A stretch of DNA of 64,000 nucleotides from Gemmatimonadaceae bacterium (lineage in GTDB: Bacteria > Gemmatimonadota > Gemmatimonadetes > Gemmatimonadales > Gemmatimonadaceae). The position numbers and the translations under genes are program-made. This document shows, one piece after another, positions 26,478 through 36,077 of this stretch (positions are counted from its first letter, which is position 1; each line of letters opens with the position of its first letter). Below the pieces are notes generated by a model. The model ran no database searches. It was not told where the DNA came from and saw only the letters and a list, made by a program, of their open reading frames with translations. The stretch is taken from positions 2,081,586-2,145,585 of the forward strand of contig JAHBVS010000001.1 of NCBI GenBank assembly GCA_019637445.1. Direction: 5' to 3'.

Positions 26478-27449
26478 TTACGGCCCCGCGTCCGGCAACA
26501 CGTACGTGAGCGGATCCACCGGCCGGCCATTGACGTGGATCTCGTAGTGCAGGTGCGGCGCCGTGGAGAGGCCGGTAGAGCCTACCGCGGCGATCAGCTG
26601 ATTGCGTGTCACCTGCTGCCCCACGCGCACGGCCAGTCGCGAACAATGCGCGAAGCGCGTGCGAATCCCGTTGCCGTGGTCGATTTCCACCGTCAGGCCG
26701 TAGCCCTTGTCGTTGCCGGCAAAGACGACGCGTCCCGCGGCGGGCGCGACAATCGGTGTTCCCGTCGGGGCCGTGACGTCGATGCCCTTGTGCGGACGAT
26801 TTTCGTGCAGGATCGGGTGAAAGCGGCTCTTCGTGAACTGGCTCGAGAGCCAGCCTGCGGTTGGCAGGATGCTCGGCGTGTTGGCAAAGCGCCGGAAGTT
26901 GCTCTCCAACGTGTCCGAGACGTCGCGGAAGCCGCTGGCCAGCGAGCTCGCGCGGTTGATAAGGCCGTCGATGTCCGGGCGCGCGCTCCATCCCAGGCGG
27001 CCGAGGAAGGGTCGTCTCGCCGTCGGGCGTGAGCCGCCGCCGACGTCGCTGAGGCTGGCGTCGAGCGCGACGACTTCAGTGCTCGCCTCGCTGTCGAGTT
27101 CGCCGATGTCGGCCTCGCGAACCGGTGACGCCTCGACGGGAAGGCCGGCAAGCATCCGCATCTGCTCCTCGCGCCGCGCGATGGAGCGGAGGGTATCGTC
27201 AAGGACGCGGAAGCGCTGCTCGATGAGCGCGATGTCCTGTTGCAGCGCCTCGTTCTGCGCCGCGACCACGCGGGCTCCCGGCGTGCCCCAGGGCGTGAAC
27301 AACACGACCACGGCCCATCCCACCAGCAGGATGCCGCCCGCGAGCGACCAACCCAACGCACGAAACGTCCAGACCGGGAGGGAAAAGGTCCGGGCATTCT
27401 CGTTGCGGGGTGGTACTAGGACTAGGGTCCAGCGGCGCTTCGCGGGCAT
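26478..27449 (-). CDS. Membrane-anchored M23 peptidase (LytM/peptidoglycan DD-endopeptidase type)
   Basis: 323 residues. One N-terminal transmembrane segment (WSLAGGILLVGWAVVVLFTP), a coiled-coil stretch (ALQQDIALIEQRFRVLDDTL, RSIARREEQMRML), a linker, then the peptidase domain. Zinc-site residues of M23 are present: HKGIDVTAPTGTPIVAPAAG (H and D), FAHCSRL and HLHYEIHVNG. The enzyme or its LytM-like homologues cut peptide cross-bridges of cell-wall peptidoglycan in the periplasm, or activate amidases. The coiled coil recalls NlpD/EnvC/MepM-type arrangement. It is convergent with lemA. Confidence 0.92.
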   Translation of the reverse strand: MPAKRRWTLVLVPPRNENARTFSLPVWTFRALGWSLAGGILLVGWAVVVLFTPWGTPGARVVAAQNEALQQDIALIEQRFRVLDDTLRSIARREEQMRMLAGLPVEASPVREADIGELDSEASTEVVALDASLSDVGGGSRPTARRPFLGRLGWSARPDIDGLINRASSLASGFRDVSDTLESNFRRFANTPSILPTAGWLSSQFTKSRFHPILHENRPHKGIDVTAPTGTPIVAPAAGRVVFAGNDKGYGLTVEIDHGNGIRTRFAHCSRLAVRVGQQVTRNQLIAAVGSTGLSTAPHLHYEIHVNGRPVDPLTYVLPDAGP

Positions 27450-27596
27450 CCCAGAAATCTACGCGGACAGGGGTTTGGTCAGGACCGAAGAAAATCCGAT
27501 ACGACTCAGTGGCTGCTGAGTCTGGGCATTGGAGATGACCGCTAGGCCCTGGCCCCGGTCACCGGAGGTCGGTCAGTCTCCCCAAGTATCGGCCGC

Positions 27597-29144
27597 TCAG
27601 CGCGCGGCCGCCCCACCTGTGGGTTCGGGTCGAGGAAACAGCCCTTCTCCCTTGGCGACATGCCACCCCGCGCAGTCCAGAGCGTCCGCTTGGTCGAAAC
27701 GGATGCCGTGCACGCTCCCTGGCCCGCCCAGGGCGTCCCAGAGCGCCTGCGCCTTTCCCGGCATGACAGGGGCGAGGTAGACAGCCTGACGGGCCAGCTG
27801 ACGCATCAGGGAGGCCAGCACCGTTTCCAGTGCCGGGCGCTGCGTGGGGTCCTTGGCCAGCACCCATGGCTTGGCGTCCTGGATCGCCTGGTTCGCGCGC
27901 GCCACGGTGTTGAAGATGGCTTCGAGGGCCTCGTGGATCAGGTAGCCACGCGAGCCGTCCATAGCCCGGCGTGCCGCCTCGTAGTCCGCCCGATCGGCGA
28001 CATCGCTGGCCGTCGGATCTCCAGCCGGCACGACGCCCTCACAGTACTTCTCGACCATTGCGATGGTTCGGCTTGCGAGGTTGCCGAGGCCGTTTGCCAG
28101 CTCGGCCGTATACACGGCCTCGAAGCGCTCCCAGGAGAACGACCCGTCGCCGTCGAACGGAATCTCGCGGAGGAGGAAGTAGCGGAAGGCGTCGGGCCCG
28201 AAGCGCTCGACCGCCTCACCCAGTTCAAGCTTTACACCGGCGCTCTTCGAAAAACGCTCGCCACCGAGCGTGACGAAGCCGTGCGCCCACACGCGCTCCG
28301 GCAACGGAAGCCCGGCGGCGAGTAGCATGGCCGGCCAGATCACCACGTGGAAGCGGGTGATGTCCTTGCCGATGACGTGCACACTGGCAGGCCACGTGGC
28401 GCCAGATCCCGGGAAGAACTGCGCGGACCAGTAGTTCGGCAAGGCGTCGAACCACACGTAGGTTGTCTGTCGCTCGCCCGTGGAGAGCGGCCGCGGGAAG
28501 GGGACGCCCCAGTCGAAGCGCGCCCGGCTGGCCGAGATGTCGTCCAGGCCCTCGTCGAGCAGCGCCAGGATCTCGTTGCGTCGCGAGGTTGGCTGGATGA
28601 ACGCCGGGTGCTTCTGGATATGCGCCTTGAGCGCGTCGGCGTAGCGCGAGAGCCGGAAGAACCAGTTCCGCTCCGTCACCTCGTCCAGCGTGCGCGTCGG
28701 GTGCAGCGTGCAACGCCCATCCACGATATCCGCCGGTTGCTTGAAGCTCTCGCAGCCCACGCAGTAGAGCCCTGTGTACGACCGCTCGTAGAAGTCGTCG
28801 GGACTGGTGGCGAAGATGCGCTCCAGCAGCTGTGTGACCGCCGCGTGATGCTCGGGCGCGGACGTCCGCATGAACTGGTCGTGCGAGAGCGAGAGCCGCG
28901 CCCACATCGCTGCGAACTGCTCGGCGATGCGATCGACGAAGGCCCGGGGCTCGAGGCCTGCGTCTGCGGCCGTCCGGGCGACCTTCTGGCCGTGTTCGTC
29001 CATGCCGACCAAGAACCAGACGTCGTCGCCCGCCTGTCGGCGGAAGCGGCAGATGGCATCCGCGCCGATCTTCTCGAAGGCGTGACCGAGGTGCGGTGCG
29101 CCGTTCGCGTAGTCGATGGCGGTGGTGAGGTAGAAGCGGGCCAT
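27597..29144 (-). CDS. metG: Methionyl-tRNA synthetase
   Basis: 515 residues. Charges tRNA-Met with methionine in the cytoplasm. Class I signatures: the HIGH motif as PHLGHA (about residues 17-22) and KMSKS as RFSKSAG. Between them are the zinc-knuckle residues (YCVGCESFKQPADIVDGRC), the methionine-pocket motif FDALPNYWSA, and VIGKDITRFHVVIWPAMLLA. The C-terminal anticodon-binding helices are present (ANGLGNLASRTIAMVEKYCE) but the extra tRNA-binding/dimer domain of the E. coli enzyme is absent, as in the shorter forms of other phyla. Confidence 0.96.
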   Translation of the reverse strand: MARFYLTTAIDYANGAPHLGHAFEKIGADAICRFRRQAGDDVWFLVGMDEHGQKVARTAADAGLEPRAFVDRIAEQFAAMWARLSLSHDQFMRTSAPEHHAAVTQLLERIFATSPDDFYERSYTGLYCVGCESFKQPADIVDGRCTLHPTRTLDEVTERNWFFRLSRYADALKAHIQKHPAFIQPTSRRNEILALLDEGLDDISASRARFDWGVPFPRPLSTGERQTTYVWFDALPNYWSAQFFPGSGATWPASVHVIGKDITRFHVVIWPAMLLAAGLPLPERVWAHGFVTLGGERFSKSAGVKLELGEAVERFGPDAFRYFLLREIPFDGDGSFSWERFEAVYTAELANGLGNLASRTIAMVEKYCEGVVPAGDPTASDVADRADYEAARRAMDGSRGYLIHEALEAIFNTVARANQAIQDAKPWVLAKDPTQRPALETVLASLMRQLARQAVYLAPVMPGKAQALWDALGGPGSVHGIRFDQADALDCAGWHVAKGEGLFPRPEPTGGAAAR

Positions 29145-29153
29145 CGGCGAAAG

Positions 29154-30509
29154 TTACTGCGGCGGTGTGGCGCCGCCCGGCCCGCCGGACGGGCCGCTGC
29201 CAGGCTCTCCGTTGCCGCGCGGACCACGTCCGCGCCGACCCCCGCGGCGTCCGCGCCGCCGCCGTCGGCGGCGTTCGCCGTCGGACCCTGCGGGCGCGGC
29301 GCTGTCGGGCTCCGCGTTGTCGGGCTCCGCGCTGTCGGGCTCCGCGCTGTCGGGCTCCGCGCTGTCAGGCTCGGCCTGATCACGTTCGGCGCTGTCTGGG
29401 ACGGCCCCGACGTGCTCCGCGGACCGCTTCGACGGACCAGAGCCGGGGTCACCTTCCCGGGGCGTCTTGTCGACTGAGATTCCGAGCGCGCGCGTCCTGC
29501 GGGCCTCCGCGAGTGCCTCGTCGTCAAGCTCGGCGGTCGCGCCGTCGTGCGACTCGGATTCGTGCTGGTCGTCTGCATCGTCCTCGCCGCCGCGTCCCAG
29601 CGTCACGAGCGTGCCCGCCATCGCGGCGGCCTCGTCGTCGGTCGGGACCACCCCCGGCGCGGTTTCCTTGCGCAGCTGCGCCAGCGGGATCGTCCGGTGT
29701 TCGCCCGCCACCGTGCGCAACGTCACCAGGTCACGGAAGATGTCGTTGCTGACGACCTTTTCCTCGCCGAGCGCGGTCTGGATGACTTTGCCTTCCTTGG
29801 GAAAGCGCTTGCGTTGCTGCACGTAGAATTCGTGCTCGTGGCGCAGGCAGCACATCAAGCGGCCGCAGGTGCCGGAGATCTGCGACGGATTGAGCGTGGA
29901 GAGGCGTTGGTCCTTGGCCGTGCTCGACTTCACGGGACGCAGCTCCGGCAGCCAGGACGCGGAGCAAAACTGCCGCCCACAGCGTCCGATGCCGTCGAGC
30001 CGCCGCGCCTCGTCACGCACGCCGATGTGCCACATGTGCACCCGCGTCGAGAATCGGCGCTCGAGGCGACGCACGAGCTCGCGGAAATCGACACGCTCCT
30101 CGGCCGTGAAGTAGACCGTCATCTTGCGGCGGTCCCACTGCCACTCGGTGTCGCTCACCTTGAGGTCGAGCTTCAGTTCGCGGGCGAACTCGATGGCTGC
30201 CTTGCGCACCGCGTGCTCGTCGGCGCGCAGGCGGATGCTGCGGTCGACTTCCTCGGGCTTGGCGAGGCGGACCACCTTGGGCAGTTCGCTCGGCGCAGCC
30301 TTGCCGTGCGTGGTGCCCACCTTTCGCGTCTCGGCCAACTCGCCGGTGCTGTAGATTCGCCCGAGGTCCTCGCCGCGGTCCACCTGCACGATGACAGCGG
30401 CCTTGGGCGACGGCGCGGTCTCCGCCTGGAACTGGTAGAAGACCCGCCGATTGCCCTTGAACTCGACTTCGACGAGGTGCGTCTGCGTCTCGACGGCTGG
30501 AGCGGTCAC
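29154..30509 (-). CDS. ricT: PSP1-domain protein (RicT/YaaT-like) with a repetitive acidic and arginine-rich tail
   Basis: 451 residues from GTG 30509, overlapping the accA stop (GTGA). The PSP1 core is typical: GIGRCGRQFCSASWLPEL, VKSSTAKDQRLSTLNPSQIS, GTCGRLMCCLRHEHEFYVQQ, with the conserved cysteines that hold an Fe-S cluster in Bacillus RicT. In Bacillus, RicT acts with RicA and RicF in mRNA maturation and development; no partners are visible here. The C-terminal 150 residues are unusual: five copies of AEPDS/AEPDN, coded by a 15-bp tandem repeat (29301-29375), followed by an arginine-glycine-rich stretch ending in GGATPPQ. This tail may bind RNA. Confidence 0.88.
   Translation of the reverse strand: MTAPAVETQTHLVEVEFKGNRRVFYQFQAETAPSPKAAVIVQVDRGEDLGRIYSTGELAETRKVGTTHGKAAPSELPKVVRLAKPEEVDRSIRLRADEHAVRKAAIEFARELKLDLKVSDTEWQWDRRKMTVYFTAEERVDFRELVRRLERRFSTRVHMWHIGVRDEARRLDGIGRCGRQFCSASWLPELRPVKSSTAKDQRLSTLNPSQISGTCGRLMCCLRHEHEFYVQQRKRFPKEGKVIQTALGEEKVVSNDIFRDLVTLRTVAGEHRTIPLAQLRKETAPGVVPTDDEAAAMAGTLVTLGRGGEDDADDQHESESHDGATAELDDEALAEARRTRALGISVDKTPREGDPGSGPSKRSAEHVGAVPDSAERDQAEPDSAEPDSAEPDSAEPDNAEPDSAAPAGSDGERRRRRRRGRRGGRRGRGPRGNGEPGSGPSGGPGGATPPQ
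29301..29375. repeat. Five 15-bp tandem repeats within ricT
   Basis: Unit GCTGTCGGGCTCCGC, five copies (29301, 29316, 29331, 29346, 29361), the first four differing by one base or none. On the coding (minus) strand each encodes AEPDS or AEPDN. Copy number could vary between strains by slippage without breaking the frame. Confidence 0.9.
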
Positions 30510-31471
30510 TCGCTGAAGGCACCCATCTTGAGGTACTTCTCGCGGCGACGGCGCACGAGCTTGTCGGGCTTCAGCCCACGCAGCTCATCGACGTTGCGCA
30601 GGATTGCCTCGCGCACGGCCTTGGCCGTCTCGGCGTGATTGACGTGCGCCCCGCCTGGCGGTTCAGGGATGATCTCGTCCACGATCTTGAGGTTCACGAG
30701 GTCGTCCGCCGTGATGCGCAGCGAGGCGGCCGCCTTCTCGCGCATCTCCGGGCTCTTGCCGTCCTTCCACAGGATGGCCGCGCAGCCCTCGACCGTGATC
30801 ACCGAGTAGACGGAGTTCTCGAGCATCAGGATACGGTCGGCCACGCCCAACGCGAGTGCGCCGCCCGAGCCGCCCTCGCCGATCACCAGCGCGACGATCG
30901 GCACCTGGAGGTCGCTCATCTCATAGAGGTTGCGCGCGATGGCTTCCGACTGGCCGCGCTCCTCGGCGCCGAGTCCGGCCCAGGCCCCTGGTGTGTCGAT
31001 CATCGTGATGATCGGCACGTGGAACTTCTCGGCCAGCTTCATCAGGCGCAGTGCCTTGCGATACCCCTCGGGATGCGGCATCCCGAAGTTGCGGTGCAGG
31101 TTCTCCTTGGTGTCGCGGCCTCGCTGGTGGCCGATGACCATGACTGTCTCGCCGTCGAGGCGGGCCCAGCCGCCGACGATGCTCGGATCGTCGCGGAAGG
31201 CGCGGTCGCCGTGCAGCTCGATGAAGTCGCTGAAGGCGAGGCGCAGATAGTCCAGCGTAAACGGCCGCTTGGCCGAGCGCGCGACCTGCACGCGCTGCAG
31301 CGGCGTGAGGTTCTGATAGATGCTACGCCGCATCTCGCCGAGCTTCTCCTGCAGCGGGGCGATCTGCTTGTCGACGTCGAGCTTCTGCTCCTCGGCGACG
31401 CGGCGGACCTCCTCGATCTGCTTCTCCAGCTCGGCCAGCGGCTTCTCGAATTCCAGTGCAGAGGTGCCCAA
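30506..31471 (-). CDS. accA: Acetyl-CoA carboxylase, carboxyltransferase subunit alpha
   Basis: 321 residues from TTG 31471, one base after the dnaE stop and preceded by GGGAG; the open frame extends further but into dnaE. It transfers the carboxyl group from biotin to acetyl-CoA, the first step of fatty-acid synthesis, together with AccD. Typical sequence: LEFEKPLAELEKQIEEVRRV (N-terminal coiled coil), FTLDYLRLAFSDFIELHGDR, MIDTPGAWAGLGAEERGQSE, LVIGEGGSGGALALGVADRI, MLENSVYSVITVEGCAAILW. Length equals the E. coli protein. accD is not in the window. Confidence 0.96.
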   Translation of the reverse strand: MGTSALEFEKPLAELEKQIEEVRRVAEEQKLDVDKQIAPLQEKLGEMRRSIYQNLTPLQRVQVARSAKRPFTLDYLRLAFSDFIELHGDRAFRDDPSIVGGWARLDGETVMVIGHQRGRDTKENLHRNFGMPHPEGYRKALRLMKLAEKFHVPIITMIDTPGAWAGLGAEERGQSEAIARNLYEMSDLQVPIVALVIGEGGSGGALALGVADRILMLENSVYSVITVEGCAAILWKDGKSPEMREKAAASLRITADDLVNLKIVDEIIPEPPGGAHVNHAETAKAVREAILRNVDELRGLKPDKLVRRRREKYLKMGAFSE

Positions 31472-31472
31472 G

Positions 31473-34400
31473 TCAGCTCCCGCGTACGAGGCGCACGCGC
31501 TCGGGGCCGAGCAGGGAGCGGAGCTCCAGCAGGGCCGGACCGGCGGTGGACAGCTTGAGGGAGCTCGACCGCAGGCGGGCCGGGCTCCCATCGATACCCT
31601 TCCAACGTAGCTCCAACGGGGCGGAACCGGGATGGGCCTCGGCCACCGCCCGCACGTCGCGCATCACCTCGGCCGGCAGGCTGAACTCGGCGTCGAGGTC
31701 CAGCGAGACGGCGAACTGGCCCGTGGCGCGCAGTTCGGCCAGGCGCGTGATGCTTTCCACGATGAAGGTGGGGTTGTCGGCGCCCTGATCACGGCGCGAG
31801 TAGCCGCCCTTGATGAGCACCGGCACGTCGGTCTGCACGCGGTCGCCGATGGCGGCCCAGGCCTCGGGGAAGACCAGCAGTTCGGCGGAGCCGGCAAAGT
31901 CCTCGACCGTGAGCCGGGCGAACTCTGCGCCGGACTTCTTGGAGATCTGACGGCGCACGGCGGTGATCACGCCACCTAGGGCCATGGCCTCGGGGCTCCA
32001 CTCGCCCAACTGCGCGACCGTGTGCGTTGCGAGCAGTTCACACTCGGCGCGGAACGGTTCGAGCGGGTGCCCCGAGATGTAGAAGCCGAGGATGGCCTTC
32101 TCGGCGGTGAGGCGCTCGCTCTCACTGAACTCCTTCACCGTCGGCAGCGTCGGTTGGAGTGGCGGCGCGTCGTCCTCGCTGCCGCCGAGGTCGCCGAACA
32201 GCGAGCCCTGTCCAGTCGCAATCTCCGCCTGCGCGAGCGATGCATGCTGCATGGCGCCGTCGAGCGCGGAGAGGAACTGCGCGCGGTGGCCGGGCAGGGA
32301 GTCGAGCGCGCCGGCGTGGATCAGCGCTTCGAAGACGCGCTTGTTGCAGGTGCGCAGGTCGACGCGCTCGGTAAGGTCGTAGAGTGAGCTGAACGGCTTC
32401 TCGGTGCGCGCCGAGCTGATGCTCTCGGCGGCGCTGTGGCCAACGTTGCGGATGGCGCCGAGTCCGAAACGGATGCGCGTGTCGCCGACCACGGTGAACT
32501 TCCAGCCCGACTCGTTGACGTCTGGCGGGAGGATCTCGAGGCCGAGGTCGCGGGCCTCGTTGATGTACTTCACGACCGCGTCCGTGTCGCCGATGCTCGC
32601 GGAGAGCACCGCGGCCATGAACTCCGGCGCATAGTGCGCCTTGAGGTAGGCCGTGTGGTACGACAGGATCGAGTAGGCGACCGAGTGCGACTTGTTGAAG
32701 CCGTAGCGGCCGAAGGTCTCGATCTGGCCGGCGATGTCCTCGATGACCTTGGGTGGGAAGCCGTTGGCGACCGCCTTTTCCTGGAACTTGCCGAGCTCCT
32801 TGAGGATGAGCTCGACGTCCTTCTTGCCCACCGCCTTGCGCAGCACGTCAGCTTCGGCGAGCGAGATGCCCGCCAGCCGCTGCGCGATACGCATCACCTG
32901 CTCCTGGTAGGTGATGACGCCGTAGGTGGCGGAGAGGATCTCCTCGAGCTCGGGCAGCTGGTAGCTGACCGGTTCCTCGCCGCGCTTGCGGCGCTGGTAG
33001 ACCTTGTGCATCCCGGCGTCGAGCGGGCCGGGGCGCATCAGCGCGTTGGAGGCGACGAGGTCGTCGAAGCGGTCGGCACGCATCGCGCGGACCATGTCGG
33101 TGGCCAACGGCGATTCGAACTGGAACACGCCGGCGGTGCGGCCCGCGCGCAGCATGCGGTAGGTAGCCTCGTCGTCCAGCGGCAGGGCGTCGAGGTCGAT
33201 CTCCACGCCGCGGCGTTCCTTGATGGCGCGCACCGCGTCCGTGAGGATGGTCAGCGTGGTGAGGCCGAGGAAGTCCATCTTGAGCATCCCGGCCTTCTCG
33301 AGCGCGACCATGTCGTACTGGGTGACCACCACGCGCTCATCGCCGTCGCTGCCGGAGCCCTTGGACTCCTGCGTGCAGACGGGCACGTACTCATCGATCG
33401 GGCCAGGCGCGATGACGATGCCGGCCGCGTGCACGCCGGCGTGGCGCGAGAGGCCTTCGAGCGCAATTGCAAAGTCGAATAGTTGCTGGTGCCGTTCGTC
33501 CTGCTCGTAGAGCTTGCGGACCTCGGGCACTTTCTCGATGGCCTCGGCCACCGTGAGCGAGAAGTTCGGCTGGTTGGGGATCAGCTTGGCGATCGCGTCT
33601 GTTTCTGCCGGGGAGAACCCGAGGACGCGGCCCACGTCCTTGATGCAGGCGCGCGACTTGAGCGTCCCGAAGGTGATGATCTGGCCCACCGAGTCGCGCC
33701 CGTACTTGTTGCGCACGTACTCGATGACCTCCGCGCGGCGTTCCTCGCAGAAGTCGACGTCGATGTCGGGCATCGAGACGCGTTCCGGGTTCAGGAAGCG
33801 CTCGAACAGCAGGTCGAACTTGAGCGGGCAGACGTTCGTGATGCCGGTGGCGTAAGCGACCAGCGAGCCGGCCGCCGAGCCGCGTCCGGGGCCCACGGGG
33901 ATGCCGCGGTCGCGGGCGGCCTTGATGAAGTCCGCCGTGATGAGGAAGTAGCCTGCGTAGCCCGTCTTGGTGATGACGCCGAGCTCGTAGTCGAGGCGCT
34001 CCTTCACCTCGGCCGGGAGCGGATCGCCGTAGCGCTGCTTGGCGCCCTCGGTGGAGATCTTCACCAGCAGGTCGTTCTCGCTCTTCACACCCTTGGGTAG
34101 CGGGAACGAGGGCACGTAGTACTTCTTGTCGAAGATGACGTTGACGTCGTCGCCGATCTTGAGCGTGTTCTCGAGAACCTCGGGGTGGCCCTTGAAGTGC
34201 GCCGCGATTTCGGGGGCGCTCTTGAAGTAGAGCCCGCGATCGTAGCGCATGCGGTCGGCATCGAGCCGGTCCTTCTTGAGCCCGATGCAGAGCAGCACGT
34301 CGTGCGACTCGTGGTCCTCGGCGCGCAGGAAGTGCGCGTCGTTGGTGGCGACCACGGGTAGGGAGAGGTCGCGGCTCAGCTTGAAGACGAGGTCGTTCAG

Positions 34401-34955
34401 CTTGCGCTGCTCGCCGGCCTCGTGGGCCTGCACCTCGAGATAGTAGCGGTCCTTGAAGACGTCGGCGTACCAGGCGGCGGCGGCCTTGGCCTCCTCGTAG
34501 CGGTCCTCGAGCAGGTGCTGCGCAACCTCGCCGGCCATGCAGGCCGAGGAGACGATGAGGCCCTCGTTGTACTTGGCGAGCAGCTCGCGGTCCACCCGCG
34601 GCTTTCCGTAGAAGCCTTCCGTGTAGCCCAGCGACGTGAGCTTCACGAGATTTCTGTAACCCTGCAGGTCCCGGGCGAGTAGGACGAGGTGGAAATAGTT
34701 CTTCTCGCCTTGTTGGGCGCGGGTCTTCTGCCGGCGGTCGCTGGGGGCGACGTAGGCCTCCATCCCGATGATGGGCTTCACGCCGGCCTTGCGGGCCTTT
34801 TCCTGGAACTCCCAGGCGGCGTGGATGTTGCCGTGGTCGGTGATGGCGAGGGCGGGCTGCTCGAACTCCTGGGCCCGCTTGATCAGGTCATCGATCCGGT
34901 TCGCGCCGTCGAGGAGCGAGTACTCGGAGTGGCAGTGCAGGTGGACGAAGGACAC
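31473..34955 (-). CDS. dnaE: DNA polymerase III alpha subunit (DnaE)
   Basis: 1160 residues from GTG 34955. Replicative polymerase. N-terminal PHP domain (HLHCHSEYSLLDGANRI, ALAITDHGNIH), palm with GPGRGSAAGSLVAYATGI and the catalytic motif MPDIDVDF (aspartates 397, 399 and 401), finger and beta-binding regions, a helix-hairpin-helix/OB-fold region near the C-terminus (GGVITAVRRQISKKSGAEFA, RLTVEDFAGSAELLVFPEAW). Length fits DnaE1. TATCCT lies six bases upstream of the GTG with no ribosome-binding site, so translation may begin on a near-leaderless mRNA. accA follows after one base. Confidence 0.97.
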   Translation of the reverse strand: MSFVHLHCHSEYSLLDGANRIDDLIKRAQEFEQPALAITDHGNIHAAWEFQEKARKAGVKPIIGMEAYVAPSDRRQKTRAQQGEKNYFHLVLLARDLQGYRNLVKLTSLGYTEGFYGKPRVDRELLAKYNEGLIVSSACMAGEVAQHLLEDRYEEAKAAAAWYADVFKDRYYLEVQAHEAGEQRKLNDLVFKLSRDLSLPVVATNDAHFLRAEDHESHDVLLCIGLKKDRLDADRMRYDRGLYFKSAPEIAAHFKGHPEVLENTLKIGDDVNVIFDKKYYVPSFPLPKGVKSENDLLVKISTEGAKQRYGDPLPAEVKERLDYELGVITKTGYAGYFLITADFIKAARDRGIPVGPGRGSAAGSLVAYATGITNVCPLKFDLLFERFLNPERVSMPDIDVDFCEERRAEVIEYVRNKYGRDSVGQIITFGTLKSRACIKDVGRVLGFSPAETDAIAKLIPNQPNFSLTVAEAIEKVPEVRKLYEQDERHQQLFDFAIALEGLSRHAGVHAAGIVIAPGPIDEYVPVCTQESKGSGSDGDERVVVTQYDMVALEKAGMLKMDFLGLTTLTILTDAVRAIKERRGVEIDLDALPLDDEATYRMLRAGRTAGVFQFESPLATDMVRAMRADRFDDLVASNALMRPGPLDAGMHKVYQRRKRGEEPVSYQLPELEEILSATYGVITYQEQVMRIAQRLAGISLAEADVLRKAVGKKDVELILKELGKFQEKAVANGFPPKVIEDIAGQIETFGRYGFNKSHSVAYSILSYHTAYLKAHYAPEFMAAVLSASIGDTDAVVKYINEARDLGLEILPPDVNESGWKFTVVGDTRIRFGLGAIRNVGHSAAESISSARTEKPFSSLYDLTERVDLRTCNKRVFEALIHAGALDSLPGHRAQFLSALDGAMQHASLAQAEIATGQGSLFGDLGGSEDDAPPLQPTLPTVKEFSESERLTAEKAILGFYISGHPLEPFRAECELLATHTVAQLGEWSPEAMALGGVITAVRRQISKKSGAEFARLTVEDFAGSAELLVFPEAWAAIGDRVQTDVPVLIKGGYSRRDQGADNPTFIVESITRLAELRATGQFAVSLDLDAEFSLPAEVMRDVRAVAEAHPGSAPLELRWKGIDGSPARLRSSSLKLSTAGPALLELRSLLGPERVRLVRGS

Positions 34956-35024
34956 AGAAATAGGATAGCCGCGTCGGGGGCCTGACGCATCCGCTTGGGG
35001 CGTGAACTTGGGACTGGTTTCCTC

Positions 35025-36077
35025 TTGACAACGGCGACGGTTGGGTGGCGTAAGTGGCTGCGGCGACTCGGCTTGGGGCTGGGCACGCTGCTCGCGCTCG
35101 GGCTCGCGCTGCTCGCGGCGACCCCGCTGGGGCGCTATCTGGTCCGCGCCGGGTGGGAGGAGGGCAAGATCCTCGCGGCGCGCCGTCCGATCGCCGAGGT
35201 GGTGGCCGATCCGACGGTGAGCGCGGAACTGCGCGACAAGCTGGCCCTGGTGCTCGAGGCGCGCGCCTTCGCCGCGGATTCGCTGGGCTTCCCGGTGCGA
35301 GAGGCGTTCACGCAGTTCACGCAGTTGGAACGGGATACGCTGGTGTTGGTTCTGTCAGGCGCGCGACGCGACGCGCTGGTCCCAAAGCTCTGGCGCTATC
35401 CCCTCGTGGGGCGGTTGCCGTACAAGGGGTTCTTTCGGCGTGGCGATGCGTTGGACGCGCGGCAGGCGCTCGAGGACGAGGACTTCGACACCTACCTGCG
35501 TCCCGCGGCGGCCTTTTCGACGCTCGGTTGGTTCAACGATCCCCTGCTGTCCACGACGGCGCGCGCCGACTCCACGGACCTGGTGAACACCGTCATCCAC
35601 GAAATCACACACAATCGGGTGTTCATCCCAGGCGACGCCACGTTCAACGAGAGCTTCGCAAACTTTGTCGGAGCGCGTGGGGCCGAGTGGTTCTTCCTGA
35701 CTCGGGGCGACTCGGCAAACGCGCTGCGGGCAGCTGCTCGCTGGGCGGACGATCAGTTGCTCGCTGGCTTCTGGCAGCGGCTCTACCTGTCGATGGACTC
35801 GGCGTTCAAGGCCAACCCCGGCGATCCAGCGCGCGGTCGGCGCATGGCGATCCGCGACTCGATGTACACGGCGGCCCGGACGGCGCTGGTGACCGAGGTT
35901 GGGCCACGACTCCGGACCATCCCAGCGCAGTACGCAGCGCGTGTGCCGTTGGACAACGCCGCCTTGCTGGCGCGGCGGGTGTATCTGAGCGGCATCGAGG
36001 AATTCGAAGCCGCGCTTTCCTCCAGTGGCGGGCGCCTGCCGGCGGCGATCGCCGCGATTCTCACGACTCGCGAATGA
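35025..36077 (+). CDS. Predicted membrane-anchored aminopeptidase (COG4324 type)
   Basis: About 350 residues. The start is uncertain: TTG 35025 gives the best N-terminus, TTG 34995 is also open; neither has a strong ribosome-binding site. An N-terminal hydrophobic segment (LGLGLGTLLALGLALLAATP) anchors it. The metallopeptidase motif HEITH is present in TDLVNTVIHEITHNRVFIPG, with a downstream glutamate in NESFANFVGARGAEWF that fits a gluzincin third ligand. The order and spacing match the uncharacterised predicted aminopeptidase family PF10023. It is divergent from dnaE and overlaps the next gene by 4 bases (ATGA). Confidence 0.78.
   Translation: MTTATVGWRKWLRRLGLGLGTLLALGLALLAATPLGRYLVRAGWEEGKILAARRPIAEVVADPTVSAELRDKLALVLEARAFAADSLGFPVREAFTQFTQLERDTLVLVLSGARRDALVPKLWRYPLVGRLPYKGFFRRGDALDARQALEDEDFDTYLRPAAAFSTLGWFNDPLLSTTARADSTDLVNTVIHEITHNRVFIPGDATFNESFANFVGARGAEWFFLTRGDSANALRAAARWADDQLLAGFWQRLYLSMDSAFKANPGDPARGRRMAIRDSMYTAARTALVTEVGPRLRTIPAQYAARVPLDNAALLARRVYLSGIEEFEAALSSSGGRLPAAIAAILTTRE

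Noticed and set aside
35054-36073. N-terminal 340-codon extension of the alpha/beta hydrolase frame
   Set aside because: This part is out of frame within the aminopeptidase gene, which has an intact HEITH motif; the hydrolase starts at the ATG overlapping that gene's stop.
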